64,000 nucleotides of DNA from Tolypeutes matacus (GCA_026826555.1 JAKSZT010053764.1:18051533-18115532); one strand, 5' to 3'; shown: positions 22,090 through 34,188, counted from the first letter of the stretch. Made by a program: numbers and translations. Notes: generated by a model from the sequence alone, not told the origin.

Positions 22090-22915
22090 CAACTTGACAT
22101 TCCATCTTCAGGCTCTTTGAGGAACTTAAGAGGAGAATACCAATGCGCATAGGTAGGGGCATCTTGTGGGTGGAAATTACCCATCTTGAAGTGGGTGGGG
22201 TGATCAGAAATCTCATGGCATATGATATGAGCCTCAATTTGTGCCCTTGCCTCCATCCTGCAAATATTAGGGCAGGTCTGACTGGGAGATGCCTTATGAT
22301 CCAAACCAAGTAAGCTCTTTTATCCCTTCATCATTTGACATTTTGCATATTTTTTCCCTTGATGCATTCAAATTTGGCAGGCTGCTACATGATATATAGT
22401 TTTGTACCATTAGTTTGTTTTATGGGCTATTGTGCCATCTTTAAGTATTTTTGTCAATCACCAAGTTCTTTTAAAAATCATTTTTAAATTATGAAAGCTA
22501 ATATAAAATTGTGAAAAGGTATTCTCTGAAGAAGAAAATAGGATGATATGCGTTCATATTTTGGACTGTTGGTAGATTTCTGTAAAAGTTGGTTCTTGGA
22601 GTGAAGGATCTTCTGAATGTGTTTTCCAAGAATCTCAAGGTTTTCAAAGAAAGTTTTTAAGATACTGAGGGGGGATATTGGTGGGATTCCCATGGGTGAG
22701 TTCACTTTGTGAAAATTTAGTGAGCTGTGTACCCTTGTCATTTATGTTCTTTTCTTTATGTTACCGTCAGTAAACATTTTACTGAAAACTTATAAGAACA
22801 TGTGCCCAATATGTTCTTGGCTTTAATTTAAAGACTGCTTGATTTGGAGAAATGAGAAAACCCTTAGTCCCAGATTGGGGAGAAAGAAAGAAGGTAATTT
22901 ATATTTATTATCTAC
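22090..22915. other. Unannotated AT-rich DNA
   Basis: Nothing recognised. Confidence 0.4.
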
Positions 22916-22920
22916 CTTGG

Positions 22921-23505
22921 TGTATGAGTCAACCAAAGGGGTGCTGCTGATGCAAAATACCAGAAATCTGTTGACTTTTATAAAGGGTATTTACTTGGGG
23001 TAGAAGCTTCCAGTTACCAGGCCATAAAGCATAAGTTACTTTGCTCACCAAAGTCTCTTGCCACATGTGGGGGCAAGATGGCTGCAGATGTCTGCCAAGA
23101 GTTCAGGCTTCTTGGGTTCCTCTCTTCCCTGGGCTCCATTTCTCTCTGGGCTCAGCTGCTGTGCTCGCTCCACAAGGCCAGCTGTAGACTATGATGCAAA
23201 CGGCTCTATCACTCTCCCTGGGGCTTCTGCTATGTCTAAGGAGCAGTCTCTATTCCTCTGTGTTCTTCTCCTATGTGTTCACTTCCTGGGCTCCAGCTCA
23301 AAACTCCCAACTCTGTCCATTGCCATATCTTTTCTCTTTGAGTCTCCACCCACCAAAGGGTAGGGACTCAACATCCTACTGACATGGCCCAATCAAAGCT
23401 CTAATCATAATTTAATCAATTAAAAGTGATACCTCTGACAGACCAGTTTACAAACATAATCCAATAACTATTTTTGGAATTCATAGGCAATGCCAAACTG
23501 CCACA
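22921..23505 (-). mobile_element. Solo LTR, class III (ERVL/MaLR-like), intact ends
   Basis: The plus strand reads the reverse complement of a 585 bp LTR: it starts 'tgtatgagtcaacc' and ends 'ccaaactgccaca', that is TG...CA. A perfect 5 bp TSD, 'cttgg', at 22916-22920 and 23506-23510, fits class III endogenous retroviruses. There is no internal region, so this is a solo LTR. The LTR at 25133-25725 is a diverged relative with the same ends. No viral coding sequence is present. Confidence 0.85.
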
Positions 23506-23524
23506 CTTGGGGTCAAGCATGATG

Positions 23525-23725
23525 ATAGATGCCTTATATAATACATTGTCTCATTTGATCTTTACAGCAGTTCTGTGAAATAGTATGTCTCTCAATTTGC
23601 AGATGAAGAAACTCAGACCCAGAAGATAAAAGAAACTTAGGCAGGTTTATACAACTATGTGTAACGGAGTTTGAAATTGACCCTAGAGTCTGTCTGGCTT
23701 CAAAGTTCTCTATAGTATGTGGCAT
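23525..23725 (-). repeat. MIR SINE fossil
   Basis: Reverse-oriented MIR: 'cattgtctcatttgatcttt', 'gcagatgaagaaactcagac' and 'gagtctgtctggcttcaaag'. It begins just after the solo LTR. Confidence 0.75.
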
Positions 23726-24879
23726 CTTTGTTACCTAATTGTGGTCGATAATACATGTTTAATGGATGAATGAGTTAACTGGGGGAAGAAAAGGGCTGTG
23801 CTGCTGCTCTAGTGGATTTGGGTTTGTGCTGGTTTGGTCTGGCATGCAAGTGTGCAGATGGGTCACTTGAAATGGAGTTGACACGACCCCCTCCCACTGG
23901 GCACTTCCTCTCAGCACTGAGCTGGCCTTCAGCTGGACAAGGCTGAGGACTCTTAAGAGCTCCTGACAGATTGACGGCCTGTTAACTGGAGTGAACCTCT
24001 CCCTTCTCATTTAGAGCCGGTGTCTGACTGTCTCGTCTGCCTGGAAACTGGCAGGAATAATGGGCTGGGTTGGGAGGCTGGATTGAACAGGATCCTAGTG
24101 AGCTGTCAAATATGATTGCTGAAATGATTTCAGTATGAGCTTATCAGACTGTTTAGGAACAGGGAACAAGCACAATGCATGTTATTTGTGGCATTCACAC
24201 TCTTGTAGCTAGAAACAAAATATAGCAGGTCCCAGGCTCAGATTTAAATTAGAATTATTCTAGCATGACTAGATTAACTGAACAATGGATTTGAAAGATA
24301 AGAAAGAGCCCCAAACCTAGACAGGAGAGAAGGGCAAGGGGGGGTGGGGGTGGAAGAGGGAGAGTAAGAGGGATATAGAAAATATGGCTAATTTTACAGT
24401 GCATTTTCAAAGTGTTTCAATCCTCACATGAACTGTGGGACTGTTAAAAGCATTCTAGTATATACAGTTACCAACTATTTTAGGAAAGCTCATGCTATGA
24501 ACAACTACTAAATTACATTATATATACGTGTTTTTGTGTGTGTGTGTGGCTTAAAGACCTAGTTGGATGGATCTTCAGAAACTTCTGGAGTCATTTTAGG
24601 GTCTCTGAAAGGATTAAGGGTTTTTCAATTAAATGTTTTCTGTAAGCAGGTTACTAAAATTGTATCCTGTTAGACTGTTAACTACCATACTGGTAGAGCT
24701 AATTACAGTGCAACAGATCAAGCATGTGTTTGTGTCCAAAGGTTTGACTTGCATTTATTATTTAGAGAAGGATGGGGGCAGATGAAGGACCCTCTGTGCT
24801 GACCATTCCTACCCTAAAGGCTCTAGGCCAGTGTGACAAACTGGCATGTGCCCTCTAAGCCTGAGAACACATAGAATTC
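23726..24879. other. Unannotated single-copy DNA
   Basis: No gene or repeat recognised. A G-rich tract lies near 24337-24352 and a (GT)n run near 24533-24549. Confidence 0.4.
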
Positions 24880-25045
24880 AGAATAAGACAGACTTTCATT
24901 TGAATCCAAACCCTGCCACCTGCCAGCTGTGTAACTTTGAGCAAGTTGTTTAACTTGTCTGTGCTTCTCTATCCTCACCTGTAAAAGAGTAGCTAGGGGA
25001 GAGATTTTGTGAGAATTAAATAAGATAATATTTACAATACCTGGC

Positions 25046-26073
25046 TAGGGTACCTTGAGTTATGTACCCCAGAAAAAGCGCTCTTAATCTTAATCCCTTT
25101 CCTGTGGATATAAACCCATTATAAATGGGACCTGTTTTAGTTTGCCAAAGGCTGCCAATGCAAAAATTACCTGAAATGGTTGGCTTTTATAATAGGGATT
25201 TATTGGAGTAAATATTGACAGTTCCAAAGCTGTGAAAATGTCCAACCAAGACATCATCAGAGATGCTGTTTCACCAAGGGTTGCAGATCCTGGAGTCCTG
25301 GAGAAATGGCAGCTCTCTATCTGGGTCTCTACCTTCTCCTCCAGACTGCTTTCTCCTCAAGCTTTGAGATACTCCATGGGCCTAGCCTCTCAGTCGCCTC
25401 TTTCCATACCTCTGTGCCCCACTGATTCCAGCCTCCAGCTTCCTTCTCAGCCTTGCATGGCTTCTCTCAGCCTCTTTCTTAGTTGTAGCTGATCCTGGAG
25501 TCCTCTTTCACATGGCAGGGCAAAAACGGTGGCTTTGTCTGTTTCTGCATTCAGTTCTGTTTGTATAAGACCCCAGCAAGAGGGTGGAACCCAACCTGGG
25601 TAGCACCTCACTGCTGTAGTCCAAATCAAAGGACCCCCCCCCCACCGCCGGCCCCCGCCACAGGAATGGGTTAGTTCTAAGAGCATGATCTGCTGGGATT
25701 CACAAAAGAAACTCAAACTGTCACAGGAACTTTTGAGGATATTATTTTTAGTTAACATCTTCAAAACCAAACTGAATCAGGATGGATCTTTAATCTGATT
25801 ACCGGAGTCCTTTAGAAACAGAAGACATTCAGACATCGAGAAAGAATGCCACGAGAAAGGGCCAGAAGTCGATGGGAACTCGGAATAGAAAAGAGAGGAC
25901 GTCGCTATGTGATGGGAAAGCCAAGGAACCTAAGGATTTCCAGCCAGCTGGAATGCTACCGACCCTGGGAGGAAACAAGCTTTTCAGTCTCTAAAACTGC
26001 GAGCCAATAAAGTTGTGTTGTTTCAACCAACCCAATGTGTGGTATTTGTCTTAGCAGCCAGGAAGCTAAGACA
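25046..26073 (+). mobile_element. MaLR-like solo LTR, itself interrupted
   Basis: Plus-oriented LTR of about 430 bp once the inner insertion is removed. It starts near 'tagggtaccttgagttatgt' (the expected TG has become TA). It contains an AATAAA signal in 'gagccaataaagttgtg' and ends 'agcaggaagc'-like sequence in 'gctaagaca' at 26073. The 5 bp TSD ctggc/ctgga has one mismatch. The inner LTR sits at 25133-25725. No coding content. Confidence 0.75.
25133..25725 (-). mobile_element. Inner solo LTR (relative of the 22921 LTR)
   Basis: 593 bp read in reverse: it starts 'tgttttagtttgccaaaggc' and ends 'aactcaaactgtcaca'. Flanks 'ggacc' (25128-25132) and 'ggaac' (25726-25730) form a 5 bp TSD with one mismatch. 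Ends and length match the solo LTR at 22921-23505 (585 bp), but the two have diverged considerably. A C-rich tract with GC lies at about 25635-25662. Confidence 0.8.
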
Positions 26074-26100
26074 CTGGACAATAAATGCTAGTTGTGTCAC

Positions 26101-28869
26101 TGACCTCCTTTTTCCCCTGTTAATTTGAATGGATAAAATAATATTGGTAAAAAAGTATATTTTAAAAATCTAATAAGTATCCTTAAAGAAAGTAGATATT
26201 ATTAAAAATATCTTCTAGTTGGGGGCTTCTTAAGTTTGAAGTGTATTTATTATAAAATGATTTCTATTTTATTGTATTAGTTGAATTATGTTTTATTATA
26301 TGGATGACTTTTTCATATATATCCTCTTTTGGGGGTCCACCTCAAATATTTTTTTGAAAATGGAGGCCTCTAAAGAAATTTAAAGTACATGGATTTTATA
26401 CTACTGTTGGCCTTTCATACTTAAATGCATAATATCAACAAAATTGGCTATAATCATTATGGCTTCATGATAACAGAAAAGTATTATTGTTATGTTATAC
26501 AATGATAAAAGTTAACTGTATTTGCTTGGAAACAAAATACTTCTATGTTCATGTGACTTGATAATTAAGACTGTTCTGTACAGTATGTAATGATGTTATT
26601 TCTCAGTAAATACTAAATGGACAAACCCACTCTCTCTGACTAAAATGGAGATATCCTAGCTCTGGGATGTTAAGGGCCTATTTGGTAAAGTGTTATGTGT
26701 ATTTGTGATCTTGAGGTTCGAAAAAGGACCTCCTTTATGGCTAACCATATTCTCTCAGGTTTTTACTATCTGTAATTAATATGTACTTTGGATCATGATT
26801 TGACTCAGAGTATAAATAAGGGTATATTATAAAATTTGTTCTTCTTTACCATGGTTTTTGTTTTTAAAAATTATTTGCAACATTTCATCCTAACTGCAAG
26901 GCAGAATAGTTCAGGTCTCTGAGTATGCCATAAAGGAGAGCTGGTTGTATTTACAAAACTCACCATGAACAAGAACCGTTATTTATATACTCATGCCTCA
27001 AATCTTAAGACTATCTCCTTTTGAGTTGATAATAAGGCTTCTATGTGCTACCTTCTCTCCTTAAAAATTTTAATGACTATGTGAGATTAATTCTAACTTT
27101 TTATCTAAAAACATTGCAAAGCATTATGTATGTGGTCCGATACCTGGAGATTTCATTTTTTCATGCATCCATTCATTCATGCAGTCATCTCCACTTTCAG
27201 CAAACATTTGAGTGTGTTGTATTGCTCCTCACTAAGGGATCCAGTGCTAACAGGACAGGCAGGATCACTGCCCTTTGGAGCTTGTGAGGGCAAAGCTTCA
27301 CAGGACTAAATTTATCATATCTGTGATAAGTAGAGGAAGCAATCTAACCAGGGAAGTTGGTGCGTGGCAATTGGGCAGAGATATGAAGGAAGGACACAAG
27401 TTACAAAGATTTTATCTATAAGCTCAAAGTCCTGGCCTCCATTTTTGTCCCTTTGAATCTGTACGGTGTCATCAGTAATAAGAAACCTGCCCTGCCCGCA
27501 CGCCCCATGTAGTGCAAGCCGCTTATCTACCATTCACTTGGTATTCCCCCACCAACTAATCTTCATGGAAAACATAAAAAATGAAGACAGAGATTCCTGA
27601 GCATTGTTTAGTTCTGCTCTAATTAGTTTTAGGCAACGGTGACATGAAGCAGCCCACTTTGTGTGCCTGCTACCATTTCTGCTCCAAAAACAAATGGGGT
27701 TGATTCAAGAATAAGTGTGCTCTTTCAGGGATGCAAACAAACAAAAACAAAACAGAAGAGAAAATTAGTTATATCCACACAGTCATTATCATGACCTTCA
27801 TTTTGATTCTTGATGTGATGACAACCATATTTGTAGCCTGTACAGCCGTGATACTAATTAGAATAGAAACATAGCACTTTTGATAAACTTCCTCTTTGAG
27901 AAGGTTTATTTAATTTCACTTTACAATCTTTGTCTGAACACCTGCCAGAAGGGTTGCGAGTTACATAGAGTTGATTGGATGATGGGACATAGCCTCTCTA
28001 GCTCAACCCATTATTGCTTTCGGAAAAATTAACTTGTAATTCGTTACAAAGCTGTATTTCTCAAACCGTCTGTGGAGGAGGACCAGTTTTCTCTTTCAAA
28101 ATTTTCATCCACTATGGAAGAAACAAGGCCCTACTGTGTTTGACTAGATCTACCACACATGTTTGGCCATGCTTTGCCTGGTCTTTACCCTGCTTATTGA
28201 GAATTGACAGCACTGATCCCAGCAACGTCAAATTGTTATATGAGTTTCTAAACAATCGCAATTTCTGCGCTTATCTCATTGAGGTTTAGTAAAAATTGTG
28301 AAACTGTACTGGTAGTTTCAATGCTTTAGGCACTTGTCTCAAGGAGATAGGGAGGAGGTGGGAGCTAACCCAGTACTGAGAATGCTTTCTAGTATCTAAT
28401 ATTGTATGGGATTAAATTTGTATCATTTTCTTTCCCCTTATCTCTTGTTTTGTAGAAACCCTAAATGTTAAGCTCAGGATTGCACCTAGCTTCCTGCCTG
28501 TAGGGCCCTTACAATTTAGCATGTCTCCTAACATAAAGGGGGTTTTAGAGACATTATGACAGGTTCTGCAGGTGGTACTTCACCCCTGAGTTTTTGATGG
28601 TCTTTTTATGTTTAGGAACAAAAGCAAACATTTCCCGGGTGACAACTTTTTTAGGTCCTTATGGCCAGGATGGCAGGCTCATTCTAGATTCTGTTCCCAG
28701 GGCTTTTTGGGGAGCAATGAAAAATAACCAAATGGAGTTATGCTTAGATATAATTTTCTAAATAGTTGTAGTACCTGCTGCTGTTTTGGGCTCTGCATAA
28801 ATCATAAGCCACAAAGAATACTTGTTCTTGACTACCAGAAGCTTAGAATCTAAAATAAGTGATGTAGAA
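26101..28869. other. Long single-copy stretch, no gene recognised
   Basis: Apart from a small L2 piece at 27160-27290, no repeat or exon was identified in 2.7 kb. The segment 27590-27900 is free of recognisable repeats and could be conserved non-coding DNA. That cannot be judged without alignment. Confidence 0.4.
27160..27290 (-). repeat. L2 LINE 3' fragment
   Basis: 'catccattcattcatgcagt' followed by 'cactgccctttggagcttg' fits the reverse complement of the L2 3' end. Confidence 0.55.
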
Positions 28870-29626
28870 CACTAACACCAGAAAGAATCAAATATCTAGG
28901 AATAAATTTAACCAAGGATGCAAAAATCTTGTACATAGAAAACTACAAAATATTGCTAAAAGGAAGAAAAGAAGACCTAAATAAATGGAAGGACATTCTG
29001 TGTTCATAGACTGGAAAACTAAATATCATTAAGATGTCAGTTCTACTCAAATTGATTTGTAGAGTCAAAGCAATTCCAATAAAAATTCTAACAGCCACCT
29101 TTGCAGAAATGGAAAAGCCAATTATCAAATTTATTTGGAAGGGTAAGGGGCCCTGAATTGCAAAAACATTTAAAAAAAGAACAAAGTTGGAGGACTCACA
29201 CTTCCTGACTTTAAAGCATATTATAACACTACACTGGTCAAAGCAGCATGGTACTGGCACAAGGATAGACATATTGACCAGTGGAATTGAATTGAGAGTT
29301 CAGAAATAGACCTTCACATCTATGGCCAATTGATTTTTTACAAGGTTGCCAAGTCCACTCAATTGGGGAAGAAGCGTCTCTTCAACAAATGGTGCTGGGA
29401 GAATTGTTTATCCGTATGCAAAAGAATAAAAGAGGTCCCCTTTCTCACATTATATACAATTGACTCAAAATGGACCAAAGACCTTAATATAAGAACCAGG
29501 ACTATAAAACTCCTAGAAGAAAATATAGGGGAGCATCTTCAGGATCTTGAGTTTTATAGGCAGTGGTTTCTTAGTACAAGCAACAACAACAAAAAAATAG
29601 ATAAATGGGACCTTCTCAAAATTAAA

Positions 29627-30222
29627 AGTGATTTCAGTGGTGGATGATGAGTGTAGTTAATAGTACAAACACAAGAATGTTTCTCTACTAAGAGGTATTA
29701 AGAATATGGAGATACATAGAAAAGTACAACTAATGTATAGGCTATAGTCAACAGTAATCTTGTAATATTTTTATAGCAATGGCAAAGAAGGTCAATAATG
29801 TGGGTGTATAAGGAAGTATGGGATTTTTCCTTTTGGAGTAATGAGAACATTCTGAAATGGAGTGAGCTGATGACAGCCCATCTCCGTGATAAAACAGAGC
29901 CACTGGAGGATACACTTTGCATGGGTTGTACAAGACAGTGAATGATGAACTGTGGTTAATGGTACAAATATGAGAATGTTCTATCATGAACTACAACAAA
30001 TATACAATACTAAAACATGTAATAGGATGGTTTGTGGGAATAATACACCAAATATAAATTATGGACAATAGATATCAATATCATGATGATGCTCTTTCAA
30101 CAATTGTAACATATGTCACAACAATGTAAGGTGTTGGTGGTGGTGGGGGCAATGTATGGGAATCCTGTGCGGTATGCATAATTATTTTGTAAATTCACAA
30201 CATCTCAAATTAAAAAAGAAAA
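29627..30222 (+). mobile_element. Nested 5'-truncated L1 3' UTR
   Basis: ORF2 sequence breaks after 'cttctcaaaattaaaa' and resumes with 'cttttgtacctcaaaaggc'. Between lies a copy of the same L1 3' UTR type: 'gtggttaatggtacaaatat', then 'gttggtggtggtgggggcaa', then an A-rich tail. The A-rich junctions make the exact TSD ambiguous. Confidence 0.75.
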
Positions 30223-30524
30223 AACTTTTGTACCTCAAAAGGCTTTGTCACAAAAGTGAAAAGACAACCTACGCAATGGGAGAAAATATTTGGAAACTGC
30301 ATATCCAATAAGTGTTTAATATCCAGATATAAAAAGAAGTCCTACAACTCAACAATAGAAAGACAAACCAATTAAAAACTGGGCAAAATGCTTGAATTTA
30401 TCCAAAGATGATGTACAAATGGCTAAAAAAGCACAGGAAATGATGCTCAGCATTACTACTATTAGGGAAATGCAAATCAAAACCATGAGACATCATTTCA
30501 TACTGCACTAGAATGGCTTCTATT

Positions 30525-30905
30525 ATAAAAATATTTTAAAATATTATAAAAATTTTTATGATGATGAATGCACAACATTGTGATTATACTAAAAGCCAAT
30601 GATTATATACTTTGAATAGCTCTTATGGTATGTGAATATATCTCAAGAAACCTTTTTAATAAATAAATAATTATGCAAAAATAGCCAGAAATAGCAACAG
30701 GAGAAACAGAGAGATTGAGAGGTGAAGAATTTTCTTTTTTCTTTTTTTTTTTTTTATTATTATTATTGAAATAATGAAAATGCTCTAATAATGATTGAAG
30801 TGATGAATGCACACCTATGTGATTATACCAAATACAATTGATTATACACTTTGGATGAATTGTATGCTTTATTAATATCTGTCAATAAAATTGATTTGTT
30901 TAAAA
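30525..30905 (+). mobile_element. Nested pair of L1 3' tails
   Basis: Two related units follow each other, each with the old-L1 tail block: 'gatgatgaatgcacaacatt' (about 30559) and 'gaagtgatgaatgcacacct' (about 30798). Each ends with an AATAAA-bearing stretch (about 30658 and 30885). A T run with (ATT)n lies at 30739-30768 between them. ORF2 resumes immediately after. Confidence 0.65.
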
Positions 30906-31769
30906 AAGTAGAAAGCTACAAGTGTTGGAGAGGATGTGGAGAAATAGAAACACTCATTCATTTTTTCTGGTAATTGAAAATGGTGCAACCACTGTGGAGG
31001 ACTGTTGAGCAGTTCCTTGGTAAGCATAGTATAGAATTACCATATGATCTAGCAATCCCATTATTAGGTATATGCCCAGAAGAATTGAAAGCAGGGACTT
31101 GAACAGATATTTGCACACCCATGTTCATAAGGGCATTATTCACAATTGCCAAAAAATGGAAGCAACCCAAGTGTCCATCAACCATTGAATGAATAAACAA
31201 AATGTGATATATACATGCAATGGAATATTATTTAGCTCTAAAAATATAGATGAACTTTGAAGACATTATGCTGAGTGAAATAAGCCAGACAAAAAAGGAC
31301 AAATGGTTATGATCTCACCAATATGAGCTAATTATAATAAACAAACTCACAGAGTTAGAATCTAGAATATAGGTTACCAGGGGATAGATTGGGGTTAGAC
31401 AATGGGGAGTTAATGCTTAATTTGTACAGAATTTCTTGTTGTTTGATTGTAAAGATTTGGAAATGGCTGGTGGTGATGGTACCACAGTTTTGTGAGTGTA
31501 ATTAAAATCACTGAATTATATAGGTGAATGTGGTCGAAAGGGAACTCTTTAGGTCATGTATGTTACTAGAATAAAAAACAAAAGAGAAAGCTTAGGACTG
31601 TGTAACAGTGAGCCCCATTATAGATGGACTATAATTTATAGTACAAGAATGTGTTTTCATGAATTATAATGAATGTATGATACTAATTCAAGGTGTTAAT
31701 AATAGAGTAGTATATGGAAAAAAGTACACCTAATGTAAACTATGGGCAGTAGTTAATAGTACTACTTTA

Positions 31770-31855
31770 GGGGAGCAGATGTAGCTCAGTGGTTGAGCGC
31801 CTGCTTCCCATGTACAAGGTCCTGGGTTCAATCACCAGTACCTCCTAAAAAAAAA
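31770..31855 (+). mobile_element. DAS SINE, minimal tRNA-Ala-like monomer
   Basis: The head is almost a tRNA-Ala: A box in 'tgtagctcagtggttgag', B box in 'gggttcaatcacc', ending 'agtacctcc' followed by A10. A perfect 12 bp TSD, 'agtactacttta', is at 31758-31769 and 31856-31867. It is inserted in the L1 3' UTR. This copy shows the tRNA ancestry of the family most plainly. Confidence 0.95.
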
Positions 31856-32099
31856 AGTACTACTTTAATTTTCATCAATTGTAACAAAGGTAACTAATGT
31901 TAAAAATTGGTACATTTACAAAAAAGTGCTATCATCAATTGTAACAAATGTTCCACACCAATGCAAGCTGTTGATGGTGGGGTGGTGTATGGAAATCTTG
32001 TATTTTAGGCATGATTGGTCTGTAAACCTGCAACTTCTCTAATAACAATTTATTTAAAAAATGGGTAAAAGGCAGAACCTTGTTTCTCTAATTTGAATC

Positions 32100-32340
32100 A
32101 ATAATTAGAACACTTTTGCATATGCTGGTTACCAGTTTCAGTTCTTCTTTTGTGAATTATTCCTTCATGTCTTTGCCCTCTTAGTCATTGGACATTTGCA
32201 GTTGTTTTGCATGAGTTCTTGATGTAACATAGATATCAGCCCTTTTTTTTGAGTAAACTAATTCTTTTATTATTTTGAATACTCTTCTAAGCTTTGAAAG
32301 TTCTTCCATCTCCAACTATTTAAGAAATATTCTATTCTAA
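32100..32340 (-). repeat. L1 ORF2 fragment
   Basis: 'cagttcttcttttgtgaatt' and 'tcatgtctttgccctctta' are the reverse complement of the L1 ORF2 C-terminal part. Confidence 0.6.
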
Positions 32341-32441
32341 AAGATAAAAATAAAAATTTAAATGATGTAGATAGTTCAAACTATATGTTGTACCAAGTAA
32401 AGACTGGGCACTTTCAAAAAACATCATTTATATATGTTTTT

Positions 32442-32637
32442 TTTTTTTTTTTTTTTTTTTATTGTTTTAGATTTTATTTATTTATTCATCTATCCCCCCC
32501 TTGCTGCTTGTGCTCGCTGGGTCAGCCAACCACGCCATGCGGGTGGGCCTGCCCTCACCAGGAGGCCCCGGGAACCAAACCTGGGACCTCCCATATGGTA
32601 AACGGGAGCCCCACTGATTGAGCCACAGCCGCTTCCC
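32442..32637 (-). mobile_element. DAS SINE, long-body type
   Basis: Minus-oriented. The plus strand starts with a T run (poly(A) tail) and runs through 'cttgctgcttgtgctcgctg' and 'cctcccatatggtaaacggg' to 'gccacagccgcttccc'. A perfect 13 bp TSD, 'tatatatgttttt', is at 32429-32441 and 32638-32650. Same subtype as the copy at 21890. Confidence 0.95.
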
Positions 32638-32699
32638 TATATATGTTTTTAAAAAGATTTGATAACTGGATTGCAATATAAGTGGTTTCCTTTATAATC

Positions 32700-33180
32700 C
32701 TATTTTTTTCAAATTTAATTAGGCATAATCTATGTATAACAAATTGCATCCTCTTAAAAAGATAATGAGTTTCATAGGTATATACCACCCGTGACATTAT
32801 TGTCATAAATAAAATTCAGAGCATTTTCATCACTCCCAAAAGTTTTCTCATGTCTCTGGCCCCAGATAGTCACTGATCTGCATTTTGTTATATTGTATAT
32901 AAATGGTATCATATAGTATATATTCTTTGTGTCTGGCTTCTTTCACTACTGTAATTATTTTGAGATTTATACATATTTTTCTGTGTATCAATAGTCATTT
33001 TTTAACACTGCTGACTAATATTCCATTCTATGGATGTGCCATATTTTGTTGATCCATTTACCTGTTAGATTGCTTCCGGTTTTTGACTAATGTAAATAAA
33101 ACTGCTATGAACATTTGTGTACACATCTCACTGCAGACATATGTTTGCATTTCTCTTGGGTTAATACCTAGGAATGAAAT
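32700..33180 (-). repeat. L1M LINE 3' fragment
   Basis: Reverse complement of old L1 sequence: 'atatggtatcat'-type and 'ctaatattccattctatgga' blocks, then 'gctatgaacatttgtgtaca' near 33104. Non-coding remnant. Confidence 0.75.
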
Positions 33181-33980
33181 GACTTTTTAAGAAATCAGGA
33201 CAAGGCATTTTTGTTAAATCCAGCCACCAAGCAATGCAGACACATTTATATTTTGGAAGGTTTAATTTTTCTACATAAATGGATAGAACTGGGGGGGATG
33301 GCAGATAAGGGCTTTCCATAAAAATGCATGCTGAAAATGTGCTCTTATGAAGTGCTCTCAAAATAGATATGGAGTGAATTCTGTTCATACAAACACCAAC
33401 GCAGGTACAGGAGCTAGGGCTTGATTGCCACCATTTCCTGGCTGTGGGATTAGGATCAACCTCTGTAGGGCTCCATTTCCTCATCTATGAAACGAGCATA
33501 AAAGTAGTGGAGTGACCTTTTAGAAGGGTGCTATTAGAATAAAATGAGAAATTCTCTATAACAATCTTAGCACAATGCCCAGACATATCAAGTCTAAAGG
33601 TATTAAGGTGTTGTCATCATTATCTTTAGGGAGGTGTTTTAATTGTATCATCGCAGTAAGTGCCTAAGCATTGGAGACAAAAAACTAAACAAAAAACCAC
33701 TGTATTGTTATTCAACATGTTTTGTTGGTCACTGTGTGCATATGGTCCTTACTTTTTGGTTAAGTGTGCCCAAATTACTGCTCTGGGAGCTTCAAGTTGT
33801 AGAGACATGTTGCTCCAGATAAACTTTTAAGACTCAGAGTTGCTTTGTGAAGTAGCCAAGTGGCTCCAAGCTGGTTTCATGCTTAATTCTGTAAAAAGTT
33901 CAGAAAGATTGGCAAGTGCCCCAGTATCTTGTTTCCTCCCCAAAAGCAGACTTTTTTCTTAGATCCAGCTCACAGAAAGT
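33181..33980. other. Mostly unannotated DNA around a MIR
   Basis: Apart from the MIR at 33400-33600, nothing is recognised. Confidence 0.4.
33400..33600 (+). repeat. MIR SINE fossil
   Basis: 'gggctccatttcctcatcta', 'tgaaacgagcataaaagtag' and 'agcacaatgcccagaca' fit a plus-oriented MIR. Confidence 0.65.
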
Positions 33981-33988
33981 CTCTAGGC

Positions 33989-34180
33989 CAGGGGTTCTTA
34001 ACCAGTGGTCTGTGAGCTTGAACTGAAATTCAAAAAAGCACTATTCTTGTGGGGACCTGTTGGTGTGGGTGTGATATCTTTATAAATAATACACAGTATA
34101 GTGTGGACTTAGTAAGGGGTCGGTGGTTTTCACCTGACTGGTAAAGGGGTCCGTGGAACAAAGAAGGCTAAGAACCCCTG
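33989..34180 (-). mobile_element. MER1-type hAT element, copy C
   Basis: 192 bp, reverse relative to copies A and B, with ends 'caggggttcttaacc' and 'ggctaagaacccctg'. TSDs 'ctctaggc' (33981-33988) and 'gtctaggc' (34181-34188) have one mismatch. Its internal segment has the same order as copies A and B. Confidence 0.92.
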
Positions 34181-34188
34181 GTCTAGGC

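Larger units (their letters stand above)
24880..26100 (+). repeat. MIR SINE fossil split by an LTR nest
   Basis: The 5' part (24880-25045) shows 'ctgccacctgccagctgtgt' and 'tgtctgtgcttctctatcct'. The end resumes after 26078 with 'caataaatgctagttgt'. The LTR between them is flanked by 'ctggc' (25041-25045) and 'ctgga' (26074-26078), both fitting the MIR 'cctggcacat' site. Confidence 0.75.
28870..32060 (+). repeat. L1 LINE 3' half (ORF2 end and 3' UTR), nested
   Basis: This is a plus-oriented L1 missing its 5' end. ORF2 C-terminal sequence runs 28870-29626, resumes about 30215-30525, and resumes again from about 30906. A long 3' UTR ends near 32055. Stops and shifts are frequent, so it is dead; the 105-codon frame at 29330-29647 is a remnant. 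Three insertions interrupt it: an L1 tail (29627-30222), a double L1 tail (30525-30905) and a DAS SINE (31770-31855). The 3' UTR carries a 'gctggtggtgatggt' block and the 'gttgatggtggggtggtgta' end block, also found in the nested tail. Confidence 0.85.

Noticed and set aside
22921..25779. A complete endogenous retrovirus between the LTRs at 22.9 and 25.1 kb
   Set aside because: The two LTRs are too diverged to be a pair. Each has its own TSD, and the sequence between them is MIR and single-copy DNA with no retroviral genes.
28943..29272. 109-codon minus-strand frame
   Set aside because: Antisense to L1 ORF2.
31770..31855. Possible functional tRNA-Ala gene
   Set aside because: The stem pairing is disturbed, an A tail follows and a 12 bp TSD flanks it, so it is a SINE.
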